Source: Paraburkholderia sp. BL23I1N1
Lineage (GTDB): Bacteria; Pseudomonadota; Gammaproteobacteria; Burkholderiales; Burkholderiaceae
Assembly (NCBI RefSeq): GCF_003610295.1
Contig: NZ_RAPV01000001.1
Location: 2,294,001-2,358,000 of the forward strand
Length of the DNA: 64,000 nucleotides
Direction: 5' to 3'
Positions 17,344-26,131 of the stretch are shown here, piece by piece; position 1 is the first letter of the stretch; each line of letters begins with the position of its first letter. Under the pieces are notes generated by a model, which ran no database searches, was not told the DNA's origin, and worked only from the letters and a program-made list of their open reading frames with translations. The position numbers and the translations under genes were made by a program.

Positions 17344-18048
17344 TCAAAGAAAGAAACGATCGGTGTTGATGAAACCGCGCACGTTTTCCTCGCACGAGGT
17401 TCGGCAAAGCTCGGCGACGTCGCGCTCCACGTGGCTCAACGCGAGCTTGACCGGCTTGGGTGCGTACTCCGGATTCGGATCGAGCGGATGCTGGATCGCG
17501 GTGAGCACGACGAGCGTGTTCATCGGCGCATACAGGTCGACGTAGTCGCCCGCCTTCGAATTGCCTGGCACGAAATTCAATGCGCCTGCGTCAGTGACAT
17601 CGACACGGCTAAAGAGATTGAGCGTCATCACCAGGTCCGAAATGCCGAGCCCCCACTTGCCCATCTCGACGAGCAGGTTGTCGGTGCCGTTGCGATAGAA
17701 CGCATTGCGCAGCTCCTGATAGCAGCCTGTGCCGTAGCGTTCGTGCACTTCTTCCGCGTTCGATACGCCGCCGATGCTGTCGTGCCATCCGCATGTGTCC
17801 GCAACGATCGCGGCAAGCACGCGGCCCATATCGGAGTACAGACAATGACCGGCGGTGAGTTTCGCCGTGTGCTGGCACTTCAGCGTATCGGGGAGGTTGA
17901 GCCGTTCGCTTTTCTCGCTGGCGTTGATCAACATGACGCTGACGTTCGCACCACCGCGCAGGTCGGTGATGCGCAACGACTGGCCGCGTTTGACGATCAG
18001 TGATACGTGACCGCCGCCGGGGACGGTTTCTTCGAGTAGCAAATCCAT
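17344..18048 (-). CDS. DUF1989 protein (urea-carboxylase-associated protein 1; carboxyguanidine deiminase subunit)
   Basis: With the start at the ATG at 18048 (MDLLLEETVPGGGH) the protein has 234 residues; the in-frame extension to 18111 overlaps the upstream ATPase gene and is not needed. It contains VKRGQSLRITDLRGGANVSV, IVADTCGWHDSIGGVSN and LNLFSRVDV, the same CGxHD metal motif as its neighbour. It is the first of the two DUF1989 genes, directly after the transporter genes. The two probably work as one enzyme on carboxyguanidine. Confidence 0.85.
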   Translation of the reverse strand: MDLLLEETVPGGGHVSLIVKRGQSLRITDLRGGANVSVMLINASEKSERLNLPDTLKCQHTAKLTAGHCLYSDMGRVLAAIVADTCGWHDSIGGVSNAEEVHERYGTGCYQELRNAFYRNGTDNLLVEMGKWGLGISDLVMTLNLFSRVDVTDAGALNFVPGNSKAGDYVDLYAPMNTLVVLTAIQHPLDPNPEYAPKPVKLALSHVERDVAELCRTSCEENVRGFINTDRFFL

Positions 18049-18064
18049 GTTATTCAGATTCCCG

Positions 18065-18856
18065 TTAGGCTGAGACCGCTTCGACACGCGATGCGCCTTC
18101 CACCACGGCACGGGCCATGTGAATGGACGATGCGGAGTCGCGGCTGTGGTCGAGCGGAATGTTGTAGGTGATGCGCGCGCCGTAGGCGCCGGGCGCTTGA
18201 GGATCGACGCGAACCTTGTCGAACACCAGCACGCGGCTGCCCAGCGTGAAGCCTTCCTTCAGATCATGCGTGACCATGAAGATCGTCAGCTTCGATTCGC
18301 GCCATAGGCCCAGCAGCAATTCATGCATGTCCTTGCGGATGCCGGGATCGAGCGCGCCGAATGGCTCATCAAGCAGCAACACGCGCGGCTTCATCATCAC
18401 CGCCTGGGCAATCGCGAGACGCTGTTGCATGCCGCCCGACAGTTGCTGCGGATACTTATCCAGCGCCGCGCCGAGGCCCACGCGCTCCAGCATCGCTGCG
18501 GCTTCGTCACGTGCCGCACGCCGCGGTGCGCCGAACAGCCGGCCCGTGAACTTCGCGCGCGGCAATTCGAGTCCCAGCATCACGTTGCGCAGCACGCTCA
18601 GATGCTCGAACACCGAATAGCGCTGGAACACCACGCCGCGATGTTCATCGGGTTCCCTCGGCAAGGGTTCGCCGTCGAGCAGAATCTCGCCGCGCGTCGC
18701 CCGTTCCTGACCGAGCAATAGCCGCAGGAAGGTCGACTTGCCACAGCCCGATGCGCCGACCATCGAACAGAACTCGCCCTCTTCGACGCGCAGGGTCAAT
18801 CGTTCGAGCACGACCTGATCGCCGTATTCCTTCCAGACGTTACGAACTTCGATCAT
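18065..18856 (-). CDS. ABC transporter ATP-binding protein (guanidine/urea uptake)
   Basis: This 263-residue nitrate/taurine-type ATPase has Walker A GASGCGKSTFLR (about 37-48), signature QLSGGMQQRLAIA, Walker B VLLLDEPFGALD and switch His in FMVTHDL. The start ATG at 18856 overlaps the stop of the permease gene (ATGA, 18853-18856), so the two are translationally coupled. A longer in-frame extension to 19456 overlies the permease gene and is a shadow. It should energise import of the operon's nitrogen source. Confidence 0.9.
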   Translation of the reverse strand: MIEVRNVWKEYGDQVVLERLTLRVEEGEFCSMVGASGCGKSTFLRLLLGQERATRGEILLDGEPLPREPDEHRGVVFQRYSVFEHLSVLRNVMLGLELPRAKFTGRLFGAPRRAARDEAAAMLERVGLGAALDKYPQQLSGGMQQRLAIAQAVMMKPRVLLLDEPFGALDPGIRKDMHELLLGLWRESKLTIFMVTHDLKEGFTLGSRVLVFDKVRVDPQAPGAYGARITYNIPLDHSRDSASSIHMARAVVEGASRVEAVSA

Positions 18857-19668
18857 CGTGCGCCTCCGCCATACCAGGGGAACGACCATTGCGTCAGGCG
18901 GCGCAGGAACTCGTCGGTGAGCCACGCGAGCAGCGTGATCCACGCGACGTAAGGCAGGATCACGTCCATCGCCAGGTAGCGGCGCACCAGAAAAATGCGG
19001 TAGCCGAGTCCGTCCGTCGAAGCGATTGCTTCCGCGGCGATCAGAAACAGCCATGCAGCGCCGAGTGAGAGACGCATCGCCACCAGTAAGCGCGGCAGCA
19101 ATTGCGGCAGCACGAGACGCAGAATCAAGGTCCAACTGGTTGCGCCGAGCGTCTGCGCCTTGACCCACAACTCGGTCGGAATCTCGCGAGTCCGCGCATG
19201 CAGATCGCGGATGATCATCGGCGTAATGCCGACCACGATCAGTACCACCTTCGACAATTCGTCGAGTCCGAACACGATGAACAGAATCGGCAGCATCGCG
19301 AGCGGAGGTATCATCGAAATCACCGTGATGAACGGTGAAAACGTTGCGCTCACCAGCGGAAACGAGCCGGTCGCGATAGCCGCCACCAGGGCGATCACGG
19401 CACTCACCACGAGGCCGATGCCGAGCCGCCGCAAGCTCGATACCGTGTCGGACCACAGCAGATACTCGCCCGTGCGCTTGTCCTCGTTGAAAGCGACCTC
19501 CTTGATGGCGTCGCTCATTTGCGTCGCGCTTGGCAGCAGCTTGTCATCGGGATTGACCTTGAGCCGCATCGACGACCCGGTGAAATAAACCGCCATCAGC
19601 ACGATGAACGGCAGCAACAGCAGCATCAGGCCGCCGCTTCGGCTGGGGCGTCGATTGATGAGTCGCAT
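18853..19668 (-). CDS. ABC transporter permease (guanidine/urea uptake)
   Basis: This 271-residue binding-protein-dependent permease has a basic N-terminus and a first membrane span at about 14-31 (LMLLLLPFIVLMAVYF). A periplasmic loop follows, then five more spans with the coupling EAA-like segment around WVKAQTLGATSWTLILRLVLPQ. It resembles TauC/SsuC-type permeases. It lies between the binding protein (34 nt upstream) and the ATPase (4-nt overlap), giving a full importer. Confidence 0.9.
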   Translation of the reverse strand: MRLINRRPSRSGGLMLLLLPFIVLMAVYFTGSSMRLKVNPDDKLLPSATQMSDAIKEVAFNEDKRTGEYLLWSDTVSSLRRLGIGLVVSAVIALVAAIATGSFPLVSATFSPFITVISMIPPLAMLPILFIVFGLDELSKVVLIVVGITPMIIRDLHARTREIPTELWVKAQTLGATSWTLILRLVLPQLLPRLLVAMRLSLGAAWLFLIAAEAIASTDGLGYRIFLVRRYLAMDVILPYVAWITLLAWLTDEFLRRLTQWSFPWYGGGAR

Positions 19669-19702
19669 GGATGCGCGCCTTATGAAGTGCGTGTTGTCTG
19701 GC

Positions 19703-20773
19703 TCAGAGCTTGCCGGCCGCTGCCATTTCCACGTAGGTCGGATCGAAGCGCAGCTTCACGTTGCTCCTGTTGCCGATCACGACCCCCTTGTCGAACGCCA
19801 TGCCGACCACGTCCGCGCTCTTCGCATCCTGTCCGAGCAGACCGTGATCGAAGGAGAACTTCGCGACGCGCGTCATGATCTTCGGCATGTCGGGGCTGGT
19901 GACGAAATCGACTGCGGCCTTCGGCGTGTAGAACAGCGCGGTGGTCGACAGTTGACCTTTGAAGCCCGCGAGATCGGTGCCCGATGCCTTTGCCATCGCG
20001 GTGAGCGCAGTGGTGCTGTCGGCGTTATTGGCTCGCATCAACGCGACCATCTCGAACCATGCGCCCGTCAGCGCCTTGCCGAGCGCCGGGTTGTCGTTCA
20101 AGGTCTTCGTGTTGACGACCATCATGTCCATGATTTCGCCGGGGATCTTGCTCGAGTCGAAGACTTCGGTGACGTTTGGTTGCGCCTTCAGGTCGGCAAG
20201 CATCGGGTTCCACGTCACCGCGTTGCGGACGGCGGGCGTGGCGAACGCACCCGAGATGTCGGCGTCGGACGTATTCACCACTTTGAGGTCGCGCTCGCTC
20301 ATATGCGCGCTTTCGAGGGCGCGTGCCAGCAGGTAGTGCGATACCGAGAACTGGACCAGGTTGATCTGCTGGCCCTTCAGGTCGGCAATCTGCTTGCCTT
20401 TACCCTTGATGAGCACGCCATCGTTGCCGTTCGAATAGTCGCTGACGATCAGCGCCGTCGAATCCACGCCGCCCGAGGCCGGGATGGTCAGCGCGTCCAT
20501 GTTGGTCATCGCGCAGCCGTCGAACTTGCCTGCGGTGTACTGATTGATGGATTCGACGTAATCGTTCAGTTGCACGACATCGACGTTGATGCCGTATTTT
20601 TTGGCCCACTTTGAAACGATGCCCTGGGTTTTGGCCTGCCCCCACGGCATCCAGCCCGCGTAAATGGTCCAGCACACCTTGAAGTCGGTGCGTCCGGCGG
20701 CAAACGAGGGAGTTGAAGCGACAGCGGCGAGAGAGACGGCGGCGATGCTGAGAATGCGAACGAGCTTGCGCAT
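19703..20773 (-). CDS. ABC transporter substrate-binding protein (putative guanidine/urea)
   Basis: This 356-residue periplasmic protein starts at the ATG at 20773. A Sec signal peptide covers about 1-26 (VSLAAVASTPSFA, cleavage after AFA-like SFA). The mature part is TauA/NMT1-like: VCWTIYAGWMPWGQAKTQG, DYVESINQYTAGKFDGCAMT and SVSHYLLARAL. Homologues beside urea-carboxylase genes are often labelled putative urea ABC transporter. As first gene after the guanidine-I riboswitch it is more likely a guanidine binder. The in-frame upstream extension to 21085 runs through the riboswitch and is not coding. Confidence 0.9.
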   Translation of the reverse strand: MRKLVRILSIAAVSLAAVASTPSFAAGRTDFKVCWTIYAGWMPWGQAKTQGIVSKWAKKYGINVDVVQLNDYVESINQYTAGKFDGCAMTNMDALTIPASGGVDSTALIVSDYSNGNDGVLIKGKGKQIADLKGQQINLVQFSVSHYLLARALESAHMSERDLKVVNTSDADISGAFATPAVRNAVTWNPMLADLKAQPNVTEVFDSSKIPGEIMDMMVVNTKTLNDNPALGKALTGAWFEMVALMRANNADSTTALTAMAKASGTDLAGFKGQLSTTALFYTPKAAVDFVTSPDMPKIMTRVAKFSFDHGLLGQDAKSADVVGMAFDKGVVIGNRSNVKLRFDPTYVEMAAAGKL

Positions 20774-20830
20774 GAGGTTGACCTCGGAAGGGACGGTTAG
20801 CGACGGCAGGGAGCAGCGCAAACATCGCGT

Positions 20831-20926
20831 TCTCTCCCGGGCTTTTGTCCCGCCGTGTAACCTCACCTGAGGTCGACAGCTCTCGGACCAGCACCTGCGT
20901 GAAGCAGGCCGGAACCCTAGCCGTCC
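20831..20926 (-). promoter_or_regulatory. Guanidine-I riboswitch (ykkC class)
   Basis: The minus strand 57 nt before the binding-protein start contains the conserved ykkC blocks in order: CTAGGGTTCCG, then after a hairpin CTGGTCCGAGAG, then after a second hairpin ACACGGCGGGA and AAAAGCCCGGGAGA. These are the hallmark segments of the guanidine-I aptamer, which turns on downstream genes when guanidinium is bound. It heads the seven-gene operon ending at 11054. No clear terminator is seen between aptamer and start codon, so control may be at translation or via a less obvious hairpin. Confidence 0.93.
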
Positions 20927-21321
20927 ATTTCCAGATTGTGTGTTAAACCGGATGATGCGCCGGCTCCTTGCACGTCTTCCTAAGCTAGAAGCATGCCAAA
21001 CGAAAATCGCCGCATTTCGGCGCGACACAGTAGGTTTTTGCCCCGCTCCGGTGACGGCGCGCACACCTGAGTGCCGAATCGGCACCGTGTCCGTGCATGG
21101 ATTGCTGGAACCTCGATCGTCATGTCGCGGCCTGGATCAGAAAATGACCGCGGCCCATCGCCCTTGCCCTCCGGACATCTTGTCCGCACTGTCTGGAACC
21201 GCAACCTCCTTCATCATTCTCGCCGGGACGGCTACCTTGTCGTCGTGCAAACCATCCCCGGCTACAGGCTGATGCATAGACTGCTTCGCCCCTGTGGGCC
21301 GTCCTCAAAGGAGAACTCTCT
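20927..21321. other. Divergent intergenic region without a gene
   Basis: This stretch separates the riboswitch-led operon (leftward) from the SDR gene (rightward). I see no convincing ORF. It must hold the promoters of both, but I cannot name a clear -35/-10 pair. The SDR gene has AAAGGAG about 9 nt before its ATG. Confidence 0.5.
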
Positions 21322-22089
21322 ATGTCCAATACGTTCAGAACATACGTCATTACAGGCGCGGCATACGGCATCGGGCTGGCAACCCGGCAGCTACTTGAGT
21401 CACAGGGCCATTATGTGATCGGCACGGATATTCGCAATGCCGAAGTCATCGCAGACCTGAGTACATCTGAAGGACGCACCGCTCTGGTTGAGCAGGTGGC
21501 GCAAAAAAGCGGCGGCGCGATCGACGCCGTTCTTGCCGTGGCAGGTGTCGATATTGCGGGCCCTGCCACCGCAGCAATCAACTATTACGGCGCCGTGGCA
21601 ACCTTGCAAGGGCTCCGGCCACTGCTGCTGAAATCGGCGGCTCCTCGCGCCTTGGCCGTCTCCTCCATTACCTCCGTCCATCCCTACGACGAGCAGCTTC
21701 TGAACATGATGCTGAACGGCACAGAGGAACAGGCATTGGAACGGGCACGAGATGCGAACTACGCCTACGCAACATCCAAGCGAGCGCTTTCACGATGGAT
21801 CCGGCGCAATGCGATCAATGCGGATTGGGCTGAATCGGGCATACCGCTGAATGCGCTTGCGCCTGGACTCGTCAAAACAGAATTGCTGGCGCGGCTTTTT
21901 GAGGACCCCGATAAGAAGCGCGCCGTTAGCGCCAGCACACCCATGCCACTCGGCGGCCCATACGAGCCTTCGGCCGCGGCCGAGTTCCTCGCATGGCTCG
22001 CCAGCGAAAAGAACGGCCATATGACCGGCCAGACCATTTTCATCGACGGTGGCGCCGACGCGGTGATCCGCGGCGATTCGGTCTGGTAG
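21322..22089 (+). CDS. SDR-family NAD(P)-dependent oxidoreductase
   Basis: This 255-residue classical short-chain dehydrogenase starts at an ATG preceded by AAAGGAG. The cofactor loop is TGAAYGIGLATRQ at residues about 11-23, with Asp in IGTDIRN favouring NAD. The catalytic region holds AVSSITS and YATSK (YxxxK), and the C-terminus GQTIFIDGGADAVI is typical. The insertion between the Ser and Tyr motifs and the overall pattern resemble 3-alpha-hydroxysteroid or related alcohol dehydrogenases. It converges on the LysR remnant. Substrate unknown. Confidence 0.85.
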   Translation: MSNTFRTYVITGAAYGIGLATRQLLESQGHYVIGTDIRNAEVIADLSTSEGRTALVEQVAQKSGGAIDAVLAVAGVDIAGPATAAINYYGAVATLQGLRPLLLKSAAPRALAVSSITSVHPYDEQLLNMMLNGTEEQALERARDANYAYATSKRALSRWIRRNAINADWAESGIPLNALAPGLVKTELLARLFEDPDKKRAVSASTPMPLGGPYEPSAAAEFLAWLASEKNGHMTGQTIFIDGGADAVIRGDSVW

Positions 22090-22162
22090 ATATCAGGGCA
22101 ATCTAACTCGGGAGCACTCGTGTCAACACTGCGCTGCAACACGGGCTGCTCGCCAGTGACAG

Positions 22163-22573
22163 CTATTGACGCGCCTTTTCGAGCGGCACGTGTTCGCTGA
22201 TGAAATCGATGAACGCCCGAAGCTTCGGCGTGATATGTCTGCCGGATGGCCACAATAGCTGGAAGGTGTTGTGGTCAGTCGTGTATTCGTCCAGCACCGT
22301 CACCAGCCTGCCGTCATCGAGGGCATCGCGTACCGTGAAATCCGACATGTAGGCAATACCGAGACCTTCCAGCGCGAAGCACAAGCGTGCCTCGTTGGTA
22401 TTGCATGTCACTGCTGCGGCGAGTTGCACCTCGGGGTCGTCGGCATCGCGCCGCAATTGCCAGACCTGCAGCTTGCCGGTGTTCGGCATGCGGAACTGAA
22501 TGCACGCGTGTTCGGCAAGCTGCCCTGGATGTGCCGGTTTCCCGCGGCGCTCGAAATAGTCCGGCGCGCCGAC
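22163..22573 (-). pseudogene. LysR-family regulator, C-terminal fragment cut by IS630 copy B
   Basis: The frame from the IS boundary at 22573 down to the stop encodes the end of a LysR effector domain: VGAPDYFERRGKPAHPGQL, HACIQFRMPNTGKLQVWQLR, CFALEGLGIAYMSDF. The helix-turn-helix and first half of the effector domain are missing and are not on the other side of the element. The gene points away from the GMC remnant beyond the IS, so the two were probably a divergent regulator/target pair whose 5' ends were both deleted. Confidence 0.85.
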
Positions 22574-22597
22574 TAGTACAACATCCCGTAAATACGT

Positions 22598-22897
22598 TTA
22601 ATAATTATCAGGCTGCAAATAAGGCTGCAGGAGCGTGACGACCACATCGGCCATTTCGTCGAGCGAACCCGTGCCCGGCAGCGGTTCCCAACGCCCACTA
22701 TGGCTGCGAAAGGCGGCGCCATATCGATTGCGGCCGAGCTCGGTGAGGCGCGCCACGACGGTTGGCTCGTCATTATCCAGACGTTTGATCAGCAAGTGGC
22801 GCCCGTAGGCTTGCGTGACGATCTGCTCATGACCGAGCAGGCTGCGCAGTTGACGCTGCAGTTCAGCAGCGTGGTGTTTGGCGGGTACAGCTGGCAT
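22598..22897 (-). CDS. Small accessory ORF carried by IS630 copy B
   Basis: This 99-residue protein starts at the ATG at 22897 after GAGGAACG, 13 nt past the transposase stop, so it would be co-transcribed. It begins MPAVPAKHHAAELQRQLRSL and contains YGRHLLIKRLDNDEPTVVAR, RNRYGAAFRSHSGRWEPL and a C-terminal helix DEMADVVVTLLQPYL. It is soluble, slightly basic, with no known motif. Most IS630 elements carry only a transposase, so this may be a passenger or helper protein. It is complete and sits fully inside the inverted repeats. Confidence 0.55.
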   Translation of the reverse strand: MPAVPAKHHAAELQRQLRSLLGHEQIVTQAYGRHLLIKRLDNDEPTVVARLTELGRNRYGAAFRSHSGRWEPLPGTGSLDEMADVVVTLLQPYLQPDNY

Positions 22898-22910
22898 CTG
22901 CGTTCCTCGA

Positions 22911-23993
22911 TTACGATGCACCGCTTTGCAGCGGATAGCCCCGGAAACTCCATTTGAAGGGGCGTGCGGCCTGATTGTGCTCGCCGACGAACTGCCCGGT
23001 GCGCTCGCGCAGGTGCGCGGTGCTGGTGTGGCTGGCATGGCGCAGCACCCGGCGCGTATAACGGGCAAACCAGAGTTCGATCTGATTGACCCAGCTTGCG
23101 TGCAACGGCGTGAAGTGGAAGTGAAACCGCTTGCCATGCCGCGCATTGAACGCCTGCCAGACGGCCTGCGCGCGATGCGTGTTCAGATTGTCCCAAACCA
23201 CGTGCACCTGTTTATCTGGGTACGCGCCTGCCACGCGTTCCATGAAGGCTACCAGATCGTCCTGGGTGCGCCGCTCGCGGCACTCTGCCAACACCTTTCC
23301 GGTATGCACATCGAGCGCAGCAATCAACGCCTGGGTGCCGTGACGGATATATTCGAATTCACGGCGACGCAGCCGTCCTGGCGCGGGTGCCCGTCCCGGG
23401 TGCTTGCGCTCAATGGCCTGAATGCCGGTCTTCTCGTCGATGCTGAGCACTACCGCGTTTCGCGGCGCCTTGCGCTACAGCTTGCAAATCACGTTGACCT
23501 TCTCGCGAAAGGCCGGGTCTGGACTGTGCAGCCATTGCCGGACCCGGTGCGGGCGTACGTCGCCGGCCTGCAGAATGCGCTGCACGTGACTGCGGCTGAT
23601 CTGCCCGACGACGCCGCGCTCCACGGCACGCGCCGCAATCTCGTCGAGCGTCGGCGTGACCCGTCCCTCAGGCTCCTGCGCTTCACACGCCAGCGCAATC
23701 AACTGCAGTCGCGCTTCGTGCGTGATGCGTGGCGGACGGCCACTGCGCTCGCCCTCGCGAATACCCTGGACACCTTGCCGGGCAATGCGCTTGCGCCACA
23801 GGCAGACCGTTTGCACCGAGACACCCAGTTCCCGCGCAATCACCGTATTGGAGTGACCCTCGTGGGCCCACAACGCGATACGCGCCCGCATCACATCTCG
23901 CTGCATAGCCGTCTTCCGCTCAATCAGCGATAGCAGTTCCTGTCGTTCTTTATTCGCCAGCTTCACTGGCGTTGCACGGCGGCCTCGGCTCAT
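22911..23993 (-). pseudogene. IS630-family transposase interrupted by one in-frame amber codon
   Basis: The N-terminal part (from 23993) is a helix-turn-helix region with HSNTVIARELGVSVQTVCLW. The C-terminal part has the catalytic segments VLSIDEKTGIQA, VHVVWDNLNTH and HASWVNQIELWFARY. Both parts are in one frame, separated only by TAG at 23475-23477 in NVICKL-stop-RKAPRNAV, where homologues typically have Tyr. One base change (TAC or TAT to TAG) explains it. The element is probably immobile unless suppressed or supplied in trans. Confidence 0.8.
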
Positions 23994-24050
23994 CCGGTCA
24001 TGATAACCGGGGCAGTTTATTATTCAATCTATTTTCGGGATGTTGTACTA

Positions 24051-24614
24051 GTGTGGACACGCTCGCAGAGCGCGGCGCCCGGCGATCTTGATATCCAAAT
24101 CTCGGGCACGCATCTGATCGATCCGAAGGTCAGCCCCACCGGTGGCGCAATCGTTCTGGCCTGTGCAGTGACTCTGCCGAAGTCGATCGGTCAGTTGCGG
24201 CTATCGAGTCGCGATCCGCGCGCCGCACCGGAGATTCGCTACAACTTTTTCGATGACCAGAATGACCTCGGCCGGTTAGTCGAAGCCGTGCAGTTGTCTC
24301 GCCAGATCGGTCGAAGCGCACCGTTTCTGGACGTGATCGATCACGAGATGGCGCCGGGCAACACCGTAGACGACGGCAAGGCGCTCAGAGCGAACATCGT
24401 GTCGAATGTCGCCGCTTATCTCCACCCTACCTCGACCGTGCCTATGGGCGCCGACTCCGATCCCACCGCCGTCGTCGACGCGTGGGGCAAGGTGCGTGGC
24501 GTCGAAGCGTTGCGGGTCGTCGACGCCTCGATTATTCCCGACATTCCGTCGGTGCCGACGAACGTCACGACCATCATGCTGGCCGAGCGCATCGCCGCGA
24601 AATTGTCCGCGTGA
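24051..24614 (+). pseudogene. GMC-family oxidoreductase, C-terminal fragment
   Basis: The frame running from the right end of the IS encodes the last ~187 residues of a GMC flavoprotein (choline dehydrogenase-like). It contains SGTHLIDPKVSPTGGAI, AYLHPTSTVPMGAD with the active-site His, and SIIPDIPSVPTNVTTIMLAE with the conserved Asn. The FAD-binding N-terminus is gone. The apparent start at 24000 lies inside the IS. It precedes an aldehyde dehydrogenase gene by 44 nt, consistent with a lost alcohol-to-acid oxidation pathway. Confidence 0.85.
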
Positions 24615-24658
24615 ATCTGCGCGGATTCGAACAGTTGCAGCATTCTGGTGAACTGAAC

Positions 24659-26131
24659 ATGACGACTCAAGCACTACTCGCTCCGACAGAAGTCTGGAGC
24701 GCGAAAATCTACAGCAATGGATGGAAGAACCCCGGCCTCGGCAGTGAAAATGTGATCGAGAAGGCAACGGGCGCGAAGCTCGGCGAAATTGGTATCGCTT
24801 CGCCGGAAGATGTGTCGGTAGCAGCCGCTATTGCCCGCGAGGCCCAAAAGGATTGGGCAACCACACCGGGCCCGCTGCGCGGCGATGTACTCAGGGAGTT
24901 TTCCCGGCTCGTGCTGACGCACGCCGAAGAACTCGCCGATCAGATCGTCAGGGAGACCGGCTCGATCAGGGCGAAAGCATTATGGGAAGTCCAGATGTCC
25001 GCCCGGGAAGTGCTGGAAGCCGCTGCTCTCGGCAGTCAGCCGGTGGGCGTGCTCACGTCCACTGCGGAGGCCGGTCGCCAAAGCATCACGCGGCGTATTC
25101 CGGTGGGTGTGATCGGCGTCATCACGCCCTGGAATTCACCGTTCATTCTGGGCTCGCGGGCGATCGGCCCGGCCCTCGCGATGGGCAATGCGGTGATACT
25201 GAAGCCCGATTTGCAAACACCGGCGGCGGGAGGTGTCAGTTTCGCACGTCTGTTCGAAGAAGCCGGGCTGCCCGCGGGGCTCTTCCATGTTCTGCCTGGC
25301 GGCGCCGAGACGGGTGCGGCACTCGTCGAGGAACCGCTGGTCGATATGATCAGCTTCACGGGGTCCACTCGCGTGGGGCGGCAGATTGGCTCGATTGCGG
25401 GCGGCCAGCTCAAGCGCGTCTCACTCGAGCTTGGCGGCAACAACCCTTACATCGTACTGGACGACGCGGATATCGAGGCGGCAGCGAGCGCCGGAGCATG
25501 GGGCTCTTTTTTCCATCAAGGACAGATTTGCCTCACGGCCGGGCGTCACCTTGTCCATGAGAAAGTCGCCGAAGCGTATGCCGAAGCGCTGGCAAGAAAA
25601 GCCAAGGCGCTGATCGTCGGCGATCCGTTTGACGAGAAGGTTCAACTCGGCCCCATCATCAATGAACGTCAGGCTGCCAATGTAGAGCGCATTGTCGCCG
25701 AGACACTCGCCAGGGGCGCAAAGGCATTGACCGGCGGCTCGCGCAATGGGCTCTTTTTCGAACCGACTGTTATCACTGGCGTGACACGTGGCATGGCCGC
25801 ATTCGAGGAGGAGATCTTTGGCCCCGTGGCGCCGATCACCATGTTCAGGACCGGCGACGAAGCGGTCGAGCTCGCCAATGCTACGGAATACGGACTGGTC
25901 GCGGCTGTCGCGTCGGCCAATCTCGCTCGAGCGCAAAGCATTGCTGGCCGGCTTCACTCCGGCATCATCCACATCAACGATCAGACAGTGTTGCACGAGG
26001 TGTATGGTCCGATCGGTGGAGTCGGCGCATCGGGCAACGGCTTCAATCACAGCACGCTGACTAACGCCGATCAATTCAGCGAGTGGCAATGGATCACGAC
26101 CCGGTCGCGGATTCCCGCTTATCCGTTCTGA
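24659..26131 (+). CDS. Aldehyde dehydrogenase (benzaldehyde/vanillin dehydrogenase-like)
   Basis: This 490-residue NAD(P)-dependent aldehyde dehydrogenase has its start at the ATG at 24659; earlier in-frame codons overlap the GMC gene. Landmarks are VGVIGVITPWNSPF, GNAVILKPD, SFTGSTRVGR, catalytic base Glu257 in SLELGGNNP and nucleophile Cys291 in GQICLTAGRH. The ICLTAGRH form and the C-terminus with HEVYGPIGGVGASGNG are typical of aromatic aldehyde dehydrogenases. It would oxidise the aldehyde made by the neighbouring GMC oxidase, now broken. Its promoter may have been lost with the upstream deletion. Confidence 0.9.
   Translation: MTTQALLAPTEVWSAKIYSNGWKNPGLGSENVIEKATGAKLGEIGIASPEDVSVAAAIAREAQKDWATTPGPLRGDVLREFSRLVLTHAEELADQIVRETGSIRAKALWEVQMSAREVLEAAALGSQPVGVLTSTAEAGRQSITRRIPVGVIGVITPWNSPFILGSRAIGPALAMGNAVILKPDLQTPAAGGVSFARLFEEAGLPAGLFHVLPGGAETGAALVEEPLVDMISFTGSTRVGRQIGSIAGGQLKRVSLELGGNNPYIVLDDADIEAAASAGAWGSFFHQGQICLTAGRHLVHEKVAEAYAEALARKAKALIVGDPFDEKVQLGPIINERQAANVERIVAETLARGAKALTGGSRNGLFFEPTVITGVTRGMAAFEEEIFGPVAPITMFRTGDEAVELANATEYGLVAAVASANLARAQSIAGRLHSGIIHINDQTVLHEVYGPIGGVGASGNGFNHSTLTNADQFSEWQWITTRSRIPAYPF

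Larger units (their letters stand above)
22576..24048 (-). mobile_element. IS630-family insertion sequence (copy B, 1473 bp, with an extra ORF)
   Basis: Terminal inverted repeats GTACAACATCCCG (22576-22588) and its complement CGGGATGTTGTAC (24036-24048) are flanked by TA on both sides (22574-22575, 24049-24050). It carries an IS630 transposase gene interrupted by one amber codon and a second small ORF after it. It is unrelated in its ends to copy A. The flanking genes are two different truncated genes, so the insertion site has been reshaped by a deletion. Confidence 0.85.

Noticed and set aside
18065..19456. Longer version of the ATP-binding protein (463 codons)
   Set aside because: The extra 200 codons overlay the permease gene and are Arg/Asp-rich noise; the ATPase starts with the ATGA overlap at 18856.
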